Shown here in pieces: positions 18,190-26,643 of a DNA stretch of 64,000 bases. The DNA is taken from positions 1 through 64,000 of the forward strand of contig CAZMYW010000026.1 in the NCBI GenBank assembly GCA_964570625.1. Direction: 5' to 3'. Source of the stretch: JBFLXB01 sp964570625 (GTDB lineage: Bacteria > Nitrospirota > Nitrospiria > 2-01-FULL-66-17). Both the position numbers and the translations under genes were made by a program. The notes below the pieces were generated by a model that had not been told where the DNA came from, did not search any database, and saw only the letters and a program-made list of their open reading frames with translations. Position 1 is the first letter of the stretch. Each line of letters opens with the position of its first letter.

Positions 18190-20628
18190 ATGGCGGGACG
18201 ACGGGCGTGGGGTATCCGGGCGGCGGCCGTGCTGTCCGTGTGGGGACTCGTGGCGATCGGGGCGGCCAGCGCCGCCTCGGATGACGCGCGAATCCTGGCG
18301 GTTGAGGTTCGCGGCGCCTCCACGATCGAATCGCCCACCATCATCAGTCGGAGCGGCCTCGCCGTGGGCGGCCCCGCCGATGCCGCCGTCATCCGCGATG
18401 CGATCAAGGCGGTGTATCGGATGGGATACTTCGACGAGGTGTCGGTGGAGCAGGAGCCGGGTCCCGACGGCGTGCGCCTGGTGATCGTGGTCAGCGAACG
18501 GCCGCTGCTGACCGAGATCCGTTACGAAGGATTTTCCGAGGTCAGTGAAGACAAGCTCAAAGAGCAAGTCACGTTGAGCCCGCAGACCTTCGTGGATCTC
18601 CGAGCGGTGAGCGCCGCAGCCGCCAAGATCCAACACTACTACCAGAGCGAAGGATACGGGGAAGCGCAGGTCATTCCGGTGACCAAGGCGGTGGCGCCGG
18701 GCTCGGTCTCCGTCACGTTTTATGTCGAAGAGGGCGAACGCGCCAAGATTCGGGAGGTCACCTTTGCGGGCAATACCCACGTGGGGTTCAAGCGCCTCAG
18801 GACCGTCGTGTCCACCAGACCCTACTCCTGGCTGACGTCGTGGGTCACCAGTCGCGGCATTTTCAAACAAGAGGATCTGGATCAGGACGTCGAACGGTTG
18901 CGGGACTTCTACCTGAACGAGGGCTACGTGCAGGCCCAAATCGGGGCGCCGCGGGTCACCCCGGTGCCGGAGGGCAAGGGCCTGACCGTGACCTTTCCGG
19001 TCGAGGAGGGGGAACAGTTCACGGTCGCTCGTATCCGGATGTCCGGTCACGCCCTGTTCTCGACCCCCGAGTTGATGGGGGGATTGACGCTGCATGAAGG
19101 CGACATTTTCCGGCGCAATCTCTTGCGGCAGGACATGTCGCAGCTGACGGATCGGTACGGGGAGCGCGGGTACGCGTTCGTCGACATCCGGCCGCAGTTC
19201 GTGCCCCAGGCGGAGTCTCGAACGATCGACCTGACCTACGAGATTCGCGAGGGGCGCCCGGTGACGGTGCGCACCGTGGCCATCGAAGGCAACGAAAAGA
19301 CCTACGACCGGGTCATCCGCCGTGAGCTGCGGGTGGCGGAGCAGGAACTGGTCAATACCACGGCGCTGAAGCGAAGTTTCCAGCGGATCAACAACTTGAA
19401 CTTCTTCGAGAATGTCGAAATCCTCCCCAACCCCATCGGTGACGACCAAATGGACATCACCGTGCGGGTGAAGGAGAAACCTACCGGCACCTTCAGTCTG
19501 GGCGGCGGCTACAGCTCGGTGGATGGGGTGATCTTTCAGGCCAACATCGAACAGGGGAACCTCTTCGGGCGCGGGCAGTTGCTGCGAGCCCGGGTGGAAA
19601 AAAGCAGCCGCCGGACGTCCGACTACACCATTACGTTTCGCGAGCCGTATCTGTTCGACAAACCGGTCTCCGGCACCGTCGACCTGTACTCCAACGAACG
19701 GCAATACACCACTTACAAAGACGGCCGGGCGGGGGTGTCGTTCGGACTCCGACGCGCCTTCGGGGAGTACGCATCCGCGGGGGTGTCGTACACCCGGGAA
19801 ATCAGCCGGGTGTACGACCTGACCACCTTCGTGCTGAGCAACCCGACGCCGCCCGATCCCGTGACCGGGATCGATCCGATCCCCGGTGATGAGGTGCGCG
19901 TGTCCGACGCGCCCCAGTCCATCCAGGCCGAAGCCGCGCTCGGAAAGGTGACGACGAGCAGCATCGGCTTGTCGGTGGCCCGCGACACGCGCGATTTCGC
20001 CTTCGATCCGCGCCAGGGCCAGCGCCATTCGCTGTCGGTCGAGTTCGCGGGCGGCCCGCTACAGGGCGACAACCAGTTCTATCGCATCGTCACCGACCAC
20101 AGCGCGTTTTTCCCCGCGTTCTGGGGCACGGTCTTTTCGTTGCACCTGCGGTTCGGATACCTCGCAGGGGATCAGTATCCCTTTTCCCAACGGTTCATCG
20201 TCGGCGGGATCAACACCGTGCGGGGGTTCGACTACGGCAAGGCGGGGCGCGTGGATCCATTGACCGGGGAAATTTTCGGCGGGAACAAGGAGTTGATCTT
20301 CAACGCGGAATACGTCTTTCCCTTAATCCCGGACGCCAAGATGAAGGGCGTGGTCTTTTTCGACGCGGGGCGGTCGTTTGACGATCAAGGACGATTCAGG
20401 CTCAATCCGGTCACCGGCGAACAGGTGCCGCTGGAGGGGCCCGACCGTGTGCCGATGCTCACGGGTGAGCCGTTGCGGATCATCGATCTGCGCTACAGCG
20501 TCGGGTTCGGCATCCGGATGTTGCTCCCCATCGGGCCGATTCGGCTCGAATGGGGGTATAATCTCGACGCCCAACCGGGTGAGAAGTCCGGGGCGTTTCC
20601 GGAGTTTACGATCGGGACGGTGTTTTAA
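18190..20628 (+). CDS. bamA: Outer-membrane protein assembly factor BamA
   Basis: About 812 aa. A signal peptide (AGRRAWGIRAAAVLSVWGLV, cut after AASA) leads to five POTRA domains (about 35-430; RGASTIESPTI, YEGFSEVSEDKL, FAGNTHVGFKRL and EGNEKTYDRVIRRELR mark units) and a C-terminal 16-stranded barrel with YRIVTDHSAFFPAFWG, FIVGGINTVRGF and the end GAFPEFTIGTVF. The VRGF loop motif of Omp85 proteins is present. ATG 18118 is in frame but gives no proper signal peptide. BamA inserts beta-barrel proteins in the outer membrane. skp follows 11 nt later. Confidence 0.96.
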   Translation: MAGRRAWGIRAAAVLSVWGLVAIGAASAASDDARILAVEVRGASTIESPTIISRSGLAVGGPADAAVIRDAIKAVYRMGYFDEVSVEQEPGPDGVRLVIVVSERPLLTEIRYEGFSEVSEDKLKEQVTLSPQTFVDLRAVSAAAAKIQHYYQSEGYGEAQVIPVTKAVAPGSVSVTFYVEEGERAKIREVTFAGNTHVGFKRLRTVVSTRPYSWLTSWVTSRGIFKQEDLDQDVERLRDFYLNEGYVQAQIGAPRVTPVPEGKGLTVTFPVEEGEQFTVARIRMSGHALFSTPELMGGLTLHEGDIFRRNLLRQDMSQLTDRYGERGYAFVDIRPQFVPQAESRTIDLTYEIREGRPVTVRTVAIEGNEKTYDRVIRRELRVAEQELVNTTALKRSFQRINNLNFFENVEILPNPIGDDQMDITVRVKEKPTGTFSLGGGYSSVDGVIFQANIEQGNLFGRGQLLRARVEKSSRRTSDYTITFREPYLFDKPVSGTVDLYSNERQYTTYKDGRAGVSFGLRRAFGEYASAGVSYTREISRVYDLTTFVLSNPTPPDPVTGIDPIPGDEVRVSDAPQSIQAEAALGKVTTSSIGLSVARDTRDFAFDPRQGQRHSLSVEFAGGPLQGDNQFYRIVTDHSAFFPAFWGTVFSLHLRFGYLAGDQYPFSQRFIVGGINTVRGFDYGKAGRVDPLTGEIFGGNKELIFNAEYVFPLIPDAKMKGVVFFDAGRSFDDQGRFRLNPVTGEQVPLEGPDRVPMLTGEPLRIIDLRYSVGFGIRMLLPIGPIRLEWGYNLDAQPGEKSGAFPEFTIGTVF

Positions 20629-20639
20629 CGAGGAGGCGA

Positions 20640-21212
20640 ATGGTGATGGCGGGACAACGAATCCGCGCGAATGGCGCGCGAGGACTGGTGATCGGGTTGG
20701 CGGTGTTGAGCCTGGTGGTTCCGGCGTGGGCGCAGTCCGCCGAGGGACTCAAGGTGGCGTACATCGACACGCAGAAGATCTTCGACCAGTCCAAGATGGG
20801 GAAGAAGACCAAGGGACAGCTGGAGGAATTCGTCAAGAGCCGGCAAAAAATCATTGATCTGGAGGAGTCGGAAATCAAGGAACTGGAAGAGAACTTGGTG
20901 AAACAGGAAAGCGTGTTGAGCCCCGAGGCCAAACGGGCCAAGCAGGAGGACCTGCAGCGGAAACTGATCGGGTATCAAAAACGAGCCACGGATCTCAACC
21001 GCGAGATTCAGGAGAAGAAGGCCGAGGTGCTCAACGATTTTCACCTGCACCTGCAGACGGTGGTCAAGAAGGTGGCGGAACGGGACGGCTACGCCATGGT
21101 GTTCGATAAGGGGGCGGGAGGCCCGGCGGACCTGGCGGCGGTGCTGTATGCAAAGGAGTCCCTGGGGATCACCGACAAGGTGCTGGCCGAGTTGGATAAA
21201 GACGCGAAGTAA
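20640..21212 (+). CDS. skp: Periplasmic chaperone Skp/OmpH
   Basis: A 190-aa secreted protein: signal peptide (GLVIGLAVLSLVVPAWAQS), then VAYIDTQKIFDQSKMG, the conserved start of OmpH/Skp. A long charged coiled coil (residues about 55-150) and C-terminal SLGITDKVLAELDK follow. Skp holds unfolded outer-membrane proteins for BamA. AGGAGG at 20631-20636 favours GTG 20643 or ATG 20646 over ATG 20640 as the real start. Confidence 0.93.
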   Translation: MVMAGQRIRANGARGLVIGLAVLSLVVPAWAQSAEGLKVAYIDTQKIFDQSKMGKKTKGQLEEFVKSRQKIIDLEESEIKELEENLVKQESVLSPEAKRAKQEDLQRKLIGYQKRATDLNREIQEKKAEVLNDFHLHLQTVVKKVAERDGYAMVFDKGAGGPADLAAVLYAKESLGITDKVLAELDKDAK

Positions 21213-21260
21213 CCGGAGCCCGTGACGCGAGGACGCAACGTCCCGCGTCGGGAAGACCAC

Positions 21261-22364
21261 ATGTCGACGCCGCCGAAGACGACTCAGCTCTCCGCGCTCG
21301 CGGCCCACGTGGGCGGCGTACTCACGGGCCAGGATTGTCCGATTACCGGCGTGGCCGGCATCCGGGAGGCCGGGCCCGGCCAGGTCACATTCCTCTCCAA
21401 CCCGCGCTACGCGCAGACCCTGTCACACACGCGAGCGTCAGCGGTGGTGATTGCCCCCGACCATCCGAGCGCGGGACTCGCGCGGATCGAAGTGGCTGAT
21501 CCCTACTACGCGTTCAGTCGAATCATCCGCTGGTTCCACGACCGGCCGTATCGGAGTGGAGGCGTCAGCCCCCATGCCGTCATCGCGTCGGACGCGGTGA
21601 TCGGAGCGGACCCCACGATCGAGCCCTTCGTCAGCGTGGGACGCCGGACCCGTCTGGGGGACCGCGTCACGCTGCTGGCCGGTGCCGCGATCGGCGACGA
21701 CGTGACCATCGGGGACGACACCGTGGTGCATCCCAACGTGACGATCCGTGACGGCGGGACGATCGGATCGCGCGTCATTCTGCACAGCGGAGTGGTGATC
21801 GGCAGCGACGGGTTCGGGTTTGCCACTCGATCGGGCCGTCACGAGAAGATCTTGCAGGTCGGCACCGTCGTGATTGAAGACGACGTGGAACTCGGCGCCA
21901 ACGTGTGTGTGGATCGCGCGGCGCTCGGCACGACGCTGGTCAAGCGCGGGACCAAGGTCGACAACCTGGTGCATATTGCGCACAATGTGGTCATCGGAGA
22001 AGATTGCTTGCTCGTCGCCCAGGTCGGGATTTCGGGCAGTACCGAGCTGGGGCGAAACGTGGTGCTCGCCGGGCAAGTGGGGGTGACCGGCCACCTCAAG
22101 ATCGGCGACGGCGTGATGGTCGGCGCACAGGGCGGAGTGATTGCTGACGTCGATGCGGGCCAAATCGTCTCGGGCACGTATGCGATGCCGCATACGACCT
22201 GGCTTCGCGTCCAAGCCACGCTGCCCACGTTACCGGAGATGCGGCGAACCATCAAACGACTCGAAGCGCGCGTGGACCAATTAGAACAGCGTTTAAGTGG
22301 TTCAATTGGTTCAAAACGTCCAACGCGTTCAACACCCCAAAAACCGTCACGTCGAACGCCGTGA
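21261..22364 (+). CDS. lpxD: UDP-3-O-acylglucosamine N-acyltransferase LpxD
   Basis: A 367-aa third enzyme of lipid A synthesis. An N-terminal uridine-binding domain (ITGVAGIREAGPGQVTFLSN) precedes a left-handed beta-helix of hexapeptide repeats, catalytic His region NLVHIAHNVVIGED, and C-terminal helix MRRTIKRLEARVDQLEQRL. The last 20 residues (SGSIGSKRPTRSTPQKPSRR) are atypical for LpxD and are encoded by a 9-nt-period repeat array. ATG 21261 was chosen because upstream residues are not LpxD-like. Confidence 0.96.
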   Translation: MSTPPKTTQLSALAAHVGGVLTGQDCPITGVAGIREAGPGQVTFLSNPRYAQTLSHTRASAVVIAPDHPSAGLARIEVADPYYAFSRIIRWFHDRPYRSGGVSPHAVIASDAVIGADPTIEPFVSVGRRTRLGDRVTLLAGAAIGDDVTIGDDTVVHPNVTIRDGGTIGSRVILHSGVVIGSDGFGFATRSGRHEKILQVGTVVIEDDVELGANVCVDRAALGTTLVKRGTKVDNLVHIAHNVVIGEDCLLVAQVGISGSTELGRNVVLAGQVGVTGHLKIGDGVMVGAQGGVIADVDAGQIVSGTYAMPHTTWLRVQATLPTLPEMRRTIKRLEARVDQLEQRLSGSIGSKRPTRSTPQKPSRRTP

Positions 22365-22420
22365 ACCGCTTGAACTATTTGAACTGTTTGAACTCCTTGA
22401 ACCACTTGAACGATTTGAAC
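22300..22420 (+). repeat. Nine-nt-period GTTCAA/TTGAAC inverted array
   Basis: Four G-T-(T/C)-C-A-A units start at 22300, 22309, 22318 and 22327. After about 20 nt come units at 22352 (TCGAAC), 22361 (GTGAAC), then six exact TTGAAC at 22370, 22379, 22388, 22397, 22406 and 22415. The period is exactly 9 nt on both sides and the second set is the reverse complement of the first, so the RNA could fold back. The first half is inside lpxD; the second is the fabZ leader. Confidence 0.85.
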
Positions 22421-22434
22421 TCTTGAGGATACCC

Positions 22435-22872
22435 ATGTTGGATGCTGATGCGATTTTGAAGTGCCTGCCTCATCGTTATCCCATGTTGCTGGTGGACCGG
22501 GTCCTGTCGGTCGAGGAAGGGAAGGTCGTGGCGATCAAGAACGTCACGGTCAACGAGCCGTTTTTTCAAGGCCACTTTCCCGGCAAGCCGATCATGCCGG
22601 GGGTCCTCGTGCTCGAAGCCTTGGCCCAGGTCGGCGGGATTCTGGCGTTCCAAACCACCAAAGACGCGGACAACCAGTTGGTGATCTTCCTGGCCATCGA
22701 TCACGCCAAGTTCCGGAAACCCGTGGTCCCGGGAGACCAACTGCGGATGGAGGTGCAGGTGCTGCAGCGGCGCGATCCCTATTGGCGCTTGCGTGGCGAA
22801 GCGTACGTGGACGACGTGTTGGTGTGCGAAATGGAATTCAAGGCGATGGTTGCCCCGAGGGAGGCGTCGTGA
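22435..22872 (+). CDS. fabZ: 3-hydroxyacyl-ACP dehydratase FabZ
   Basis: A 145-aa hotdog-fold dehydratase of fatty-acid elongation. Signature LPHRYPMLLVDRV, catalytic HFPGKPIMPGVLVLEALAQVGG (His and Glu both present), and FRKPVVPGDQLRMEV. GAGG lies 6 nt before ATG 22435. An open frame continues upstream through the 9-nt array, but that segment (repeated EL(F/L) triplets) is a repeat artefact. FabZ competes with LpxA/LpxD for 3-hydroxyacyl-ACP, explaining its place among lpx genes. Confidence 0.96.
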   Translation: MLDADAILKCLPHRYPMLLVDRVLSVEEGKVVAIKNVTVNEPFFQGHFPGKPIMPGVLVLEALAQVGGILAFQTTKDADNQLVIFLAIDHAKFRKPVVPGDQLRMEVQVLQRRDPYWRLRGEAYVDDVLVCEMEFKAMVAPREAS

Positions 22873-23642
22873 GCCGCCACCCGACCGCCCTCGTTCACCC
22901 CGGGGCGCGGCTTGCCGCCGATGTCACCGTTGGCCCGTACTCCGTCATCGGAGAACACGTGACGATCGGTGTGGGCACTCAGGTGGGCGCCCACTGCGTG
23001 ATCGAGGGGTGGACGGACATCGGCGAGGGGTGCGTGTTTTCGCACTTCGTCTCGGCAGGAACCCCGCCTCAAGACTTGAAGTTCGCGGGCGAGAAAAGCC
23101 GGCTGGTCATCGGCGCCCGTAATACGTTTCGCGAATTCGTCACGCTCAACCGCGCGACGCACCACGGCGGGGGCGTCACTCGTATCGGGGACGACAACTT
23201 CTTGATGGCGTACGTGCACGTCGCGCACGACTGCACGCTCGGCAATCACGTCATCATGGCCAACGCCGCCACCCTGGCGGGCCACATCGAGATCGGGGAC
23301 CACGCCGTCCTCGGGGGCTTGACCGGTGTGCATCAGTTCGTTCGGATCGGCGCGTATGCCATGATTGGCGGGTGCTCGGCGGTGGCCCAGGACGTGCCGC
23401 CGTTCGTGTCCGCGGTCGGCAACCGGGCCAAGCTCTACGGGTTGAACCTGGTGGGCCTGAAGCGCCAGGGGTTTTCGGAGGAGCGGATCGGTGCCCTGAA
23501 GAAGGCCTACCGGTTGCTGTTCGGCGCCCATCTGGCGCTGAAAGAGGCCCTCAAGCAGGTGCGCCACGAGCTGTCCGGAAATCCGGACGTCGAAACACTG
23601 GTGGCGTTTATCGAAACGTCGGAACGGGGTATCTCCCGGTGA
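22869..23642 (+). CDS. lpxA: UDP-GlcNAc O-acyltransferase LpxA
   Basis: A 257-aa first enzyme of lipid A synthesis. Hexapeptide beta-helix, catalytic H120 in VHVAHDC (E. coli H125), and C-terminal helices LYGLNLVGLKRQGFSEE. The acyl-chain ruler position (E. coli Gly173) is Gly168 here, in MIGGCSAV. In E. coli this Gly allows a C14 hydroxyacyl chain, so a long primary chain is likely (inference). GTG overlaps the fabZ stop; the stop overlaps lpxI. Confidence 0.97.
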   Translation: MSRHPTALVHPGARLAADVTVGPYSVIGEHVTIGVGTQVGAHCVIEGWTDIGEGCVFSHFVSAGTPPQDLKFAGEKSRLVIGARNTFREFVTLNRATHHGGGVTRIGDDNFLMAYVHVAHDCTLGNHVIMANAATLAGHIEIGDHAVLGGLTGVHQFVRIGAYAMIGGCSAVAQDVPPFVSAVGNRAKLYGLNLVGLKRQGFSEERIGALKKAYRLLFGAHLALKEALKQVRHELSGNPDVETLVAFIETSERGISR

Positions 23643-24472
23643 GCGAACCGGCCTTGCGAAAGCTGGGTCTGATCGCCGGCAACGGCCGGTTTCCGGTGCT
23701 GTTTGCGGATGCGGCCAAGCTGGCGGGATTCGCCGTCACCGCGGTGGCGCATCGCGGCGAAACGCCGGAGGTGTTGGATGAACACGTCGACAACGTGCGA
23801 TGGATCAAAGTCGGGCAACTCGGTCACCTGATCGACCACTTCAAATCCGCCGGGGTAGAAACGGTGGTGATGGCGGGCGGCATCAAGAAGACGCGCATGT
23901 TCACCGAGTATCGCCCGGATTGGCGGGCCGTGAAGGTGCTCGCGCGTATCCGCCGCCTCAACGACGATGTGTTGTTGCGGGCGGTGGCGGACGAACTGGA
24001 GTCGGAAGGCATCACGGTGAGCGACGCGACCCGGTATCTCCCCAGTCTGATCGCGGAAGCGGGCGTGTTGACCACCGAGCCCTCCCGCGAGCAGTGGGAG
24101 GACGTGCGTTTCGGTGTAGAGATGGTGCGGGCGGTGGGTGGCCTGGAGATCGGCCAATGTGTGGTGGTCAAGAACCGGACCGTGTTGGCGGTGGAAGCGA
24201 TTGAGGGCACCGACGAGGCGATCAATCGCGGCGGCCGCCTGGCCAACGGCGGGGCGGTGGTGGTCAAGATGGCCAAACCGCATCAAGACCTGCGGTTCGA
24301 TATCCCCGCGGTGGGCCCGACCACGATCGCGTCGATGCAGGCCGTGGGCGCTGCGGTCCTGGCCGTGGAAGCGGGGAAGACCTTGATGCTCGACAAGGCC
24401 GACCTGTTGGAGGCCGCTCGCAAGGCGTCGATTTCGGTCGTCGGCATCACGGGAGGTGAATCTCATGCCTGA
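23639..24472 (+). CDS. lpxI: UDP-2,3-diacylglucosamine hydrolase LpxI
   Basis: A 277-aa pyrophosphatase yielding lipid X. It is the LpxI (DUF1009) type, unrelated to LpxH. Recognised from LGLIAGNGRFPVLFADAAK, MAGGIKKTRMF, the middle DATRYLPSLIAEAGVLT, and the C-terminal region VVKNRTVLAVEAIEGTDEAI with MAKPHQDLRFDIPAVGP. GTG overlaps the lpxA stop by 4 nt. Confidence 0.95.
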   Translation: MSEPALRKLGLIAGNGRFPVLFADAAKLAGFAVTAVAHRGETPEVLDEHVDNVRWIKVGQLGHLIDHFKSAGVETVVMAGGIKKTRMFTEYRPDWRAVKVLARIRRLNDDVLLRAVADELESEGITVSDATRYLPSLIAEAGVLTTEPSREQWEDVRFGVEMVRAVGGLEIGQCVVVKNRTVLAVEAIEGTDEAINRGGRLANGGAVVVKMAKPHQDLRFDIPAVGPTTIASMQAVGAAVLAVEAGKTLMLDKADLLEAARKASISVVGITGGESHA

Positions 24473-25427
24473 GGCCATTGCCGTTGGCGTGATCGGGGTC
24501 GGATACCTCGGCCGCCATCATGCTCGGCTGTACGCCGAGTTGCCGGGAGCCCGGCTCGTCGGCGTCGCGGACATGGACGCGGCTCGGGCCGGCGAGGTGG
24601 CGGCGGCGACCGGCTCGCGCGCGTTCACCGACTACCGCGAATTGCTGCCCCACGTCCAGGCGGTGAGCGTGGTGGTGCCGACGAGTGCCCACCACGACGT
24701 GACCGCGGCCTGTTTGGCCGCCGGGCTGGACGTCCTGCTGGAAAAGCCCATGACCGTCACGCTGGACGAGGCCGACCGCCTCATCGCGCTCGCCGACTCC
24801 GCGCAACGGATCATTCAGATCGGGCACCTGGAGCGATTCAACGGTGCCGTCCGCGCGCTCGTGACGCGATTGGCCGCGCCGCGCTTCATCGAGTCGCACC
24901 GACTGGGGCCGTTCGTGGGGCGGGGCACCGATGTCCACGTGATCCTAGATCTCATGATCCACGATCTGGACATCATCTTGAGCCTGGTGCGCTCGCCGAT
25001 CACCGAGATCCGGGCGGTGGGCGTGCCCGTGCTGACTCCAAATATCGACATCGCCAATACGCGGCTGGAGTTTGCGGATGGGTGCGTGGCGAACGTCACC
25101 GCGAGCCGGGTGTCCAAAGACCCGATGCGCAAGCTCCGGATCTTCCAACCCGACGCCTACTTTTCGCTCGATTACCAAAAACAGGAAGTGGTGATGGCCC
25201 GTCGCGTGGCTGTTCCCCCCGCGCCGGGTTTGCCTCCGTTCGAGGTGCAGACGCTGGAGATCGAGAAAGAGGAACCGCTCAAGGCACAGCTGGCGGCGTT
25301 CCTGGAATGTGTGGCGACGCGCCAGGCACCGCTGGTCTCCGGCCGGGAAGGCCGCGAGGCGTTGCGGGTGGCGCTGGACGTGCTGGCGTGTATCGAGCGT
25401 CAGCGGGGAGAACCGACCAGTTGGTAG
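24465..25427 (+). CDS. Gfo/Idh/MocA-family oxidoreductase (GnnA candidate)
   Basis: A 320-aa NAD(P)-dependent sugar oxidoreductase. Rossmann motif VGVIGVGYLGRHHARLY at the N-terminus, LLEKPMTVTLDEA with the conserved EKP Lys, and dehydrogenase-fold residues GRGTDVHVILDLMIHDLDI. GGAGG lies 8 nt before ATG 24465; it overlaps lpxI by 8 nt. Its place between lpxI and lpxB suggests lipid A sugar modification. GnnA of Acidithiobacillus and Leptospira, which oxidises the 3-OH of UDP-GlcNAc, belongs to this superfamily, but no GnnB-type aminotransferase is adjacent. Exact substrate unknown. Confidence 0.85.
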   Translation: MPEAIAVGVIGVGYLGRHHARLYAELPGARLVGVADMDAARAGEVAAATGSRAFTDYRELLPHVQAVSVVVPTSAHHDVTAACLAAGLDVLLEKPMTVTLDEADRLIALADSAQRIIQIGHLERFNGAVRALVTRLAAPRFIESHRLGPFVGRGTDVHVILDLMIHDLDIILSLVRSPITEIRAVGVPVLTPNIDIANTRLEFADGCVANVTASRVSKDPMRKLRIFQPDAYFSLDYQKQEVVMARRVAVPPAPGLPPFEVQTLEIEKEEPLKAQLAAFLECVATRQAPLVSGREGREALRVALDVLACIERQRGEPTSW

Positions 25428-25485
25428 CGGACCGGTCGCGGCAACGGCCCACTCGAGAGGCCTCGTCCGGGATGAGCGGTCGGCG

Positions 25486-26643
25486 ATGAATACGTCGCTG
25501 TTCATCATTGCCGGGGAAGCTTCGGGTGACGCGCTGGGCGGCAAACTCGCCGCGGCGCTGCTGGCGCGCGAACCCGCGCTCGTGCTGGAAGGTCTGGGCG
25601 GCGCGGCGATGGAGAAGGCCGGCGTTCGGCTGCACCACGATATCCGCCACCTCGGGGTCTTCGGGGTGGTGGAGGTGCTGTCGCAGTGGCGCGCGATCTG
25701 GCGCGCCTACCACGACGTGTGCAGGCGGTTGCGCGAGGCGCCGCCGGCCGCGGTGGTGCTGATCGACTATCCGGATTTCAATCTTCGGATTGCCCGAGCC
25801 GCCAAACGCTTGGGCATCCCGGTCATCTACTACGTCAGTCCCCAGATCTGGGCGTGGCGGGCCGGCCGGATCGCCCAGATCAAGGCGTGTGTGGATCTCA
25901 TGCTGGTCTTGTTTCACTTCGAAGAGGCGCTCTACCAGCGAGCCGGCGTGCCGTGCCGCTGGGTCGGCCATCCATTACTCGATGACTCGATCCCGGAGTC
26001 CGACCAGGCGTCGTTCGGACGCCGCCACCGGTTGGAGTCGGGACAGACCGTGCTCGGATTGTTGCCGGGTAGTCGCGCGCAGGAAGTCCATCAACTGTTG
26101 CCCCCCATGCTCGAAGCGGCGCGGTCGCTCCATGCCTCCGGGGTGGTCGATCGGGTCTTGATCGCCGCCGCGCCGTCGGTGGATGCGGCGGTCGTCGAGG
26201 CCTCGAACGCGCGAGCGGGCGACCTCCCGCACGTCGTGACGGTGGTGCACGGGGAAGCGGCCGCCGTGCTGCGAGCGTCGCGCGCTGCGATCGTGGCCTC
26301 GGGCACCGCCACGTTGCAGGCCGCGGTGGTCGGCACGCCCTTGGTGATGGTCTATCGGGTCTCTCCGCTGACCTTCTGGGTCGCCGAACGCCTCGTCAGG
26401 ACGCCGCATCTGGCGTTGGTCAACGTGGTGGCGGAGCGACGGGTCGTGCCGGAGTTGATGCAAGGGGAGGTCACCGCGGAACGGCTGGTCACCGAAGTGA
26501 CCCCGTTGTTGACGGACGACCGCGCAACAGAGCTCGCGCGACGGGATCTTGCCGAGGTGCGCGCCGCGCTGGGCAAGGCCGGCGCGTCGGGGCGCGCGGC
26601 CGACGCGGTGTTGGAATTGCTCGCCGCGGGGCACGCCGCATGA
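25486..26643 (+). CDS. lpxB: Lipid-A-disaccharide synthase LpxB
   Basis: A 385-aa GT19 glycosyltransferase joining lipid X and UDP-diacylglucosamine. Diagnostic motifs: IAGEASGDALGGKLA at the N-terminus, IDYPDFNLRIA, YYVSPQIWAWR, WVGHPLLD, LLPGSRAQEV, and C-terminal SGTATLQAAVVGTPLVMVYR. ATG 25486 puts the IAGEASGD motif at the expected distance; an upstream extension in frame is not LpxB-like. The stop overlaps msbA (ATGA). Confidence 0.97.
   Translation: MNTSLFIIAGEASGDALGGKLAAALLAREPALVLEGLGGAAMEKAGVRLHHDIRHLGVFGVVEVLSQWRAIWRAYHDVCRRLREAPPAAVVLIDYPDFNLRIARAAKRLGIPVIYYVSPQIWAWRAGRIAQIKACVDLMLVLFHFEEALYQRAGVPCRWVGHPLLDDSIPESDQASFGRRHRLESGQTVLGLLPGSRAQEVHQLLPPMLEAARSLHASGVVDRVLIAAAPSVDAAVVEASNARAGDLPHVVTVVHGEAAAVLRASRAAIVASGTATLQAAVVGTPLVMVYRVSPLTFWVAERLVRTPHLALVNVVAERRVVPELMQGEVTAERLVTEVTPLLTDDRATELARRDLAEVRAALGKAGASGRAADAVLELLAAGHAA

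Noticed and set aside
17737..20028. A 763-codon open frame antisense to bamA
   Set aside because: Long but featureless, composed of reverse-complement codons of BamA; no start signals.
22300..22420. CRISPR-like array
   Set aside because: Period is only 9 nt with 6-nt units, no spacers of 25-40 nt and no cas genes.
22297..22434. N-terminal extension of FabZ through the 9-nt array
   Set aside because: The extension is a repeat of EL(F/L) triplets; the ATG at 22435 has its own ribosome site and matches the family start.
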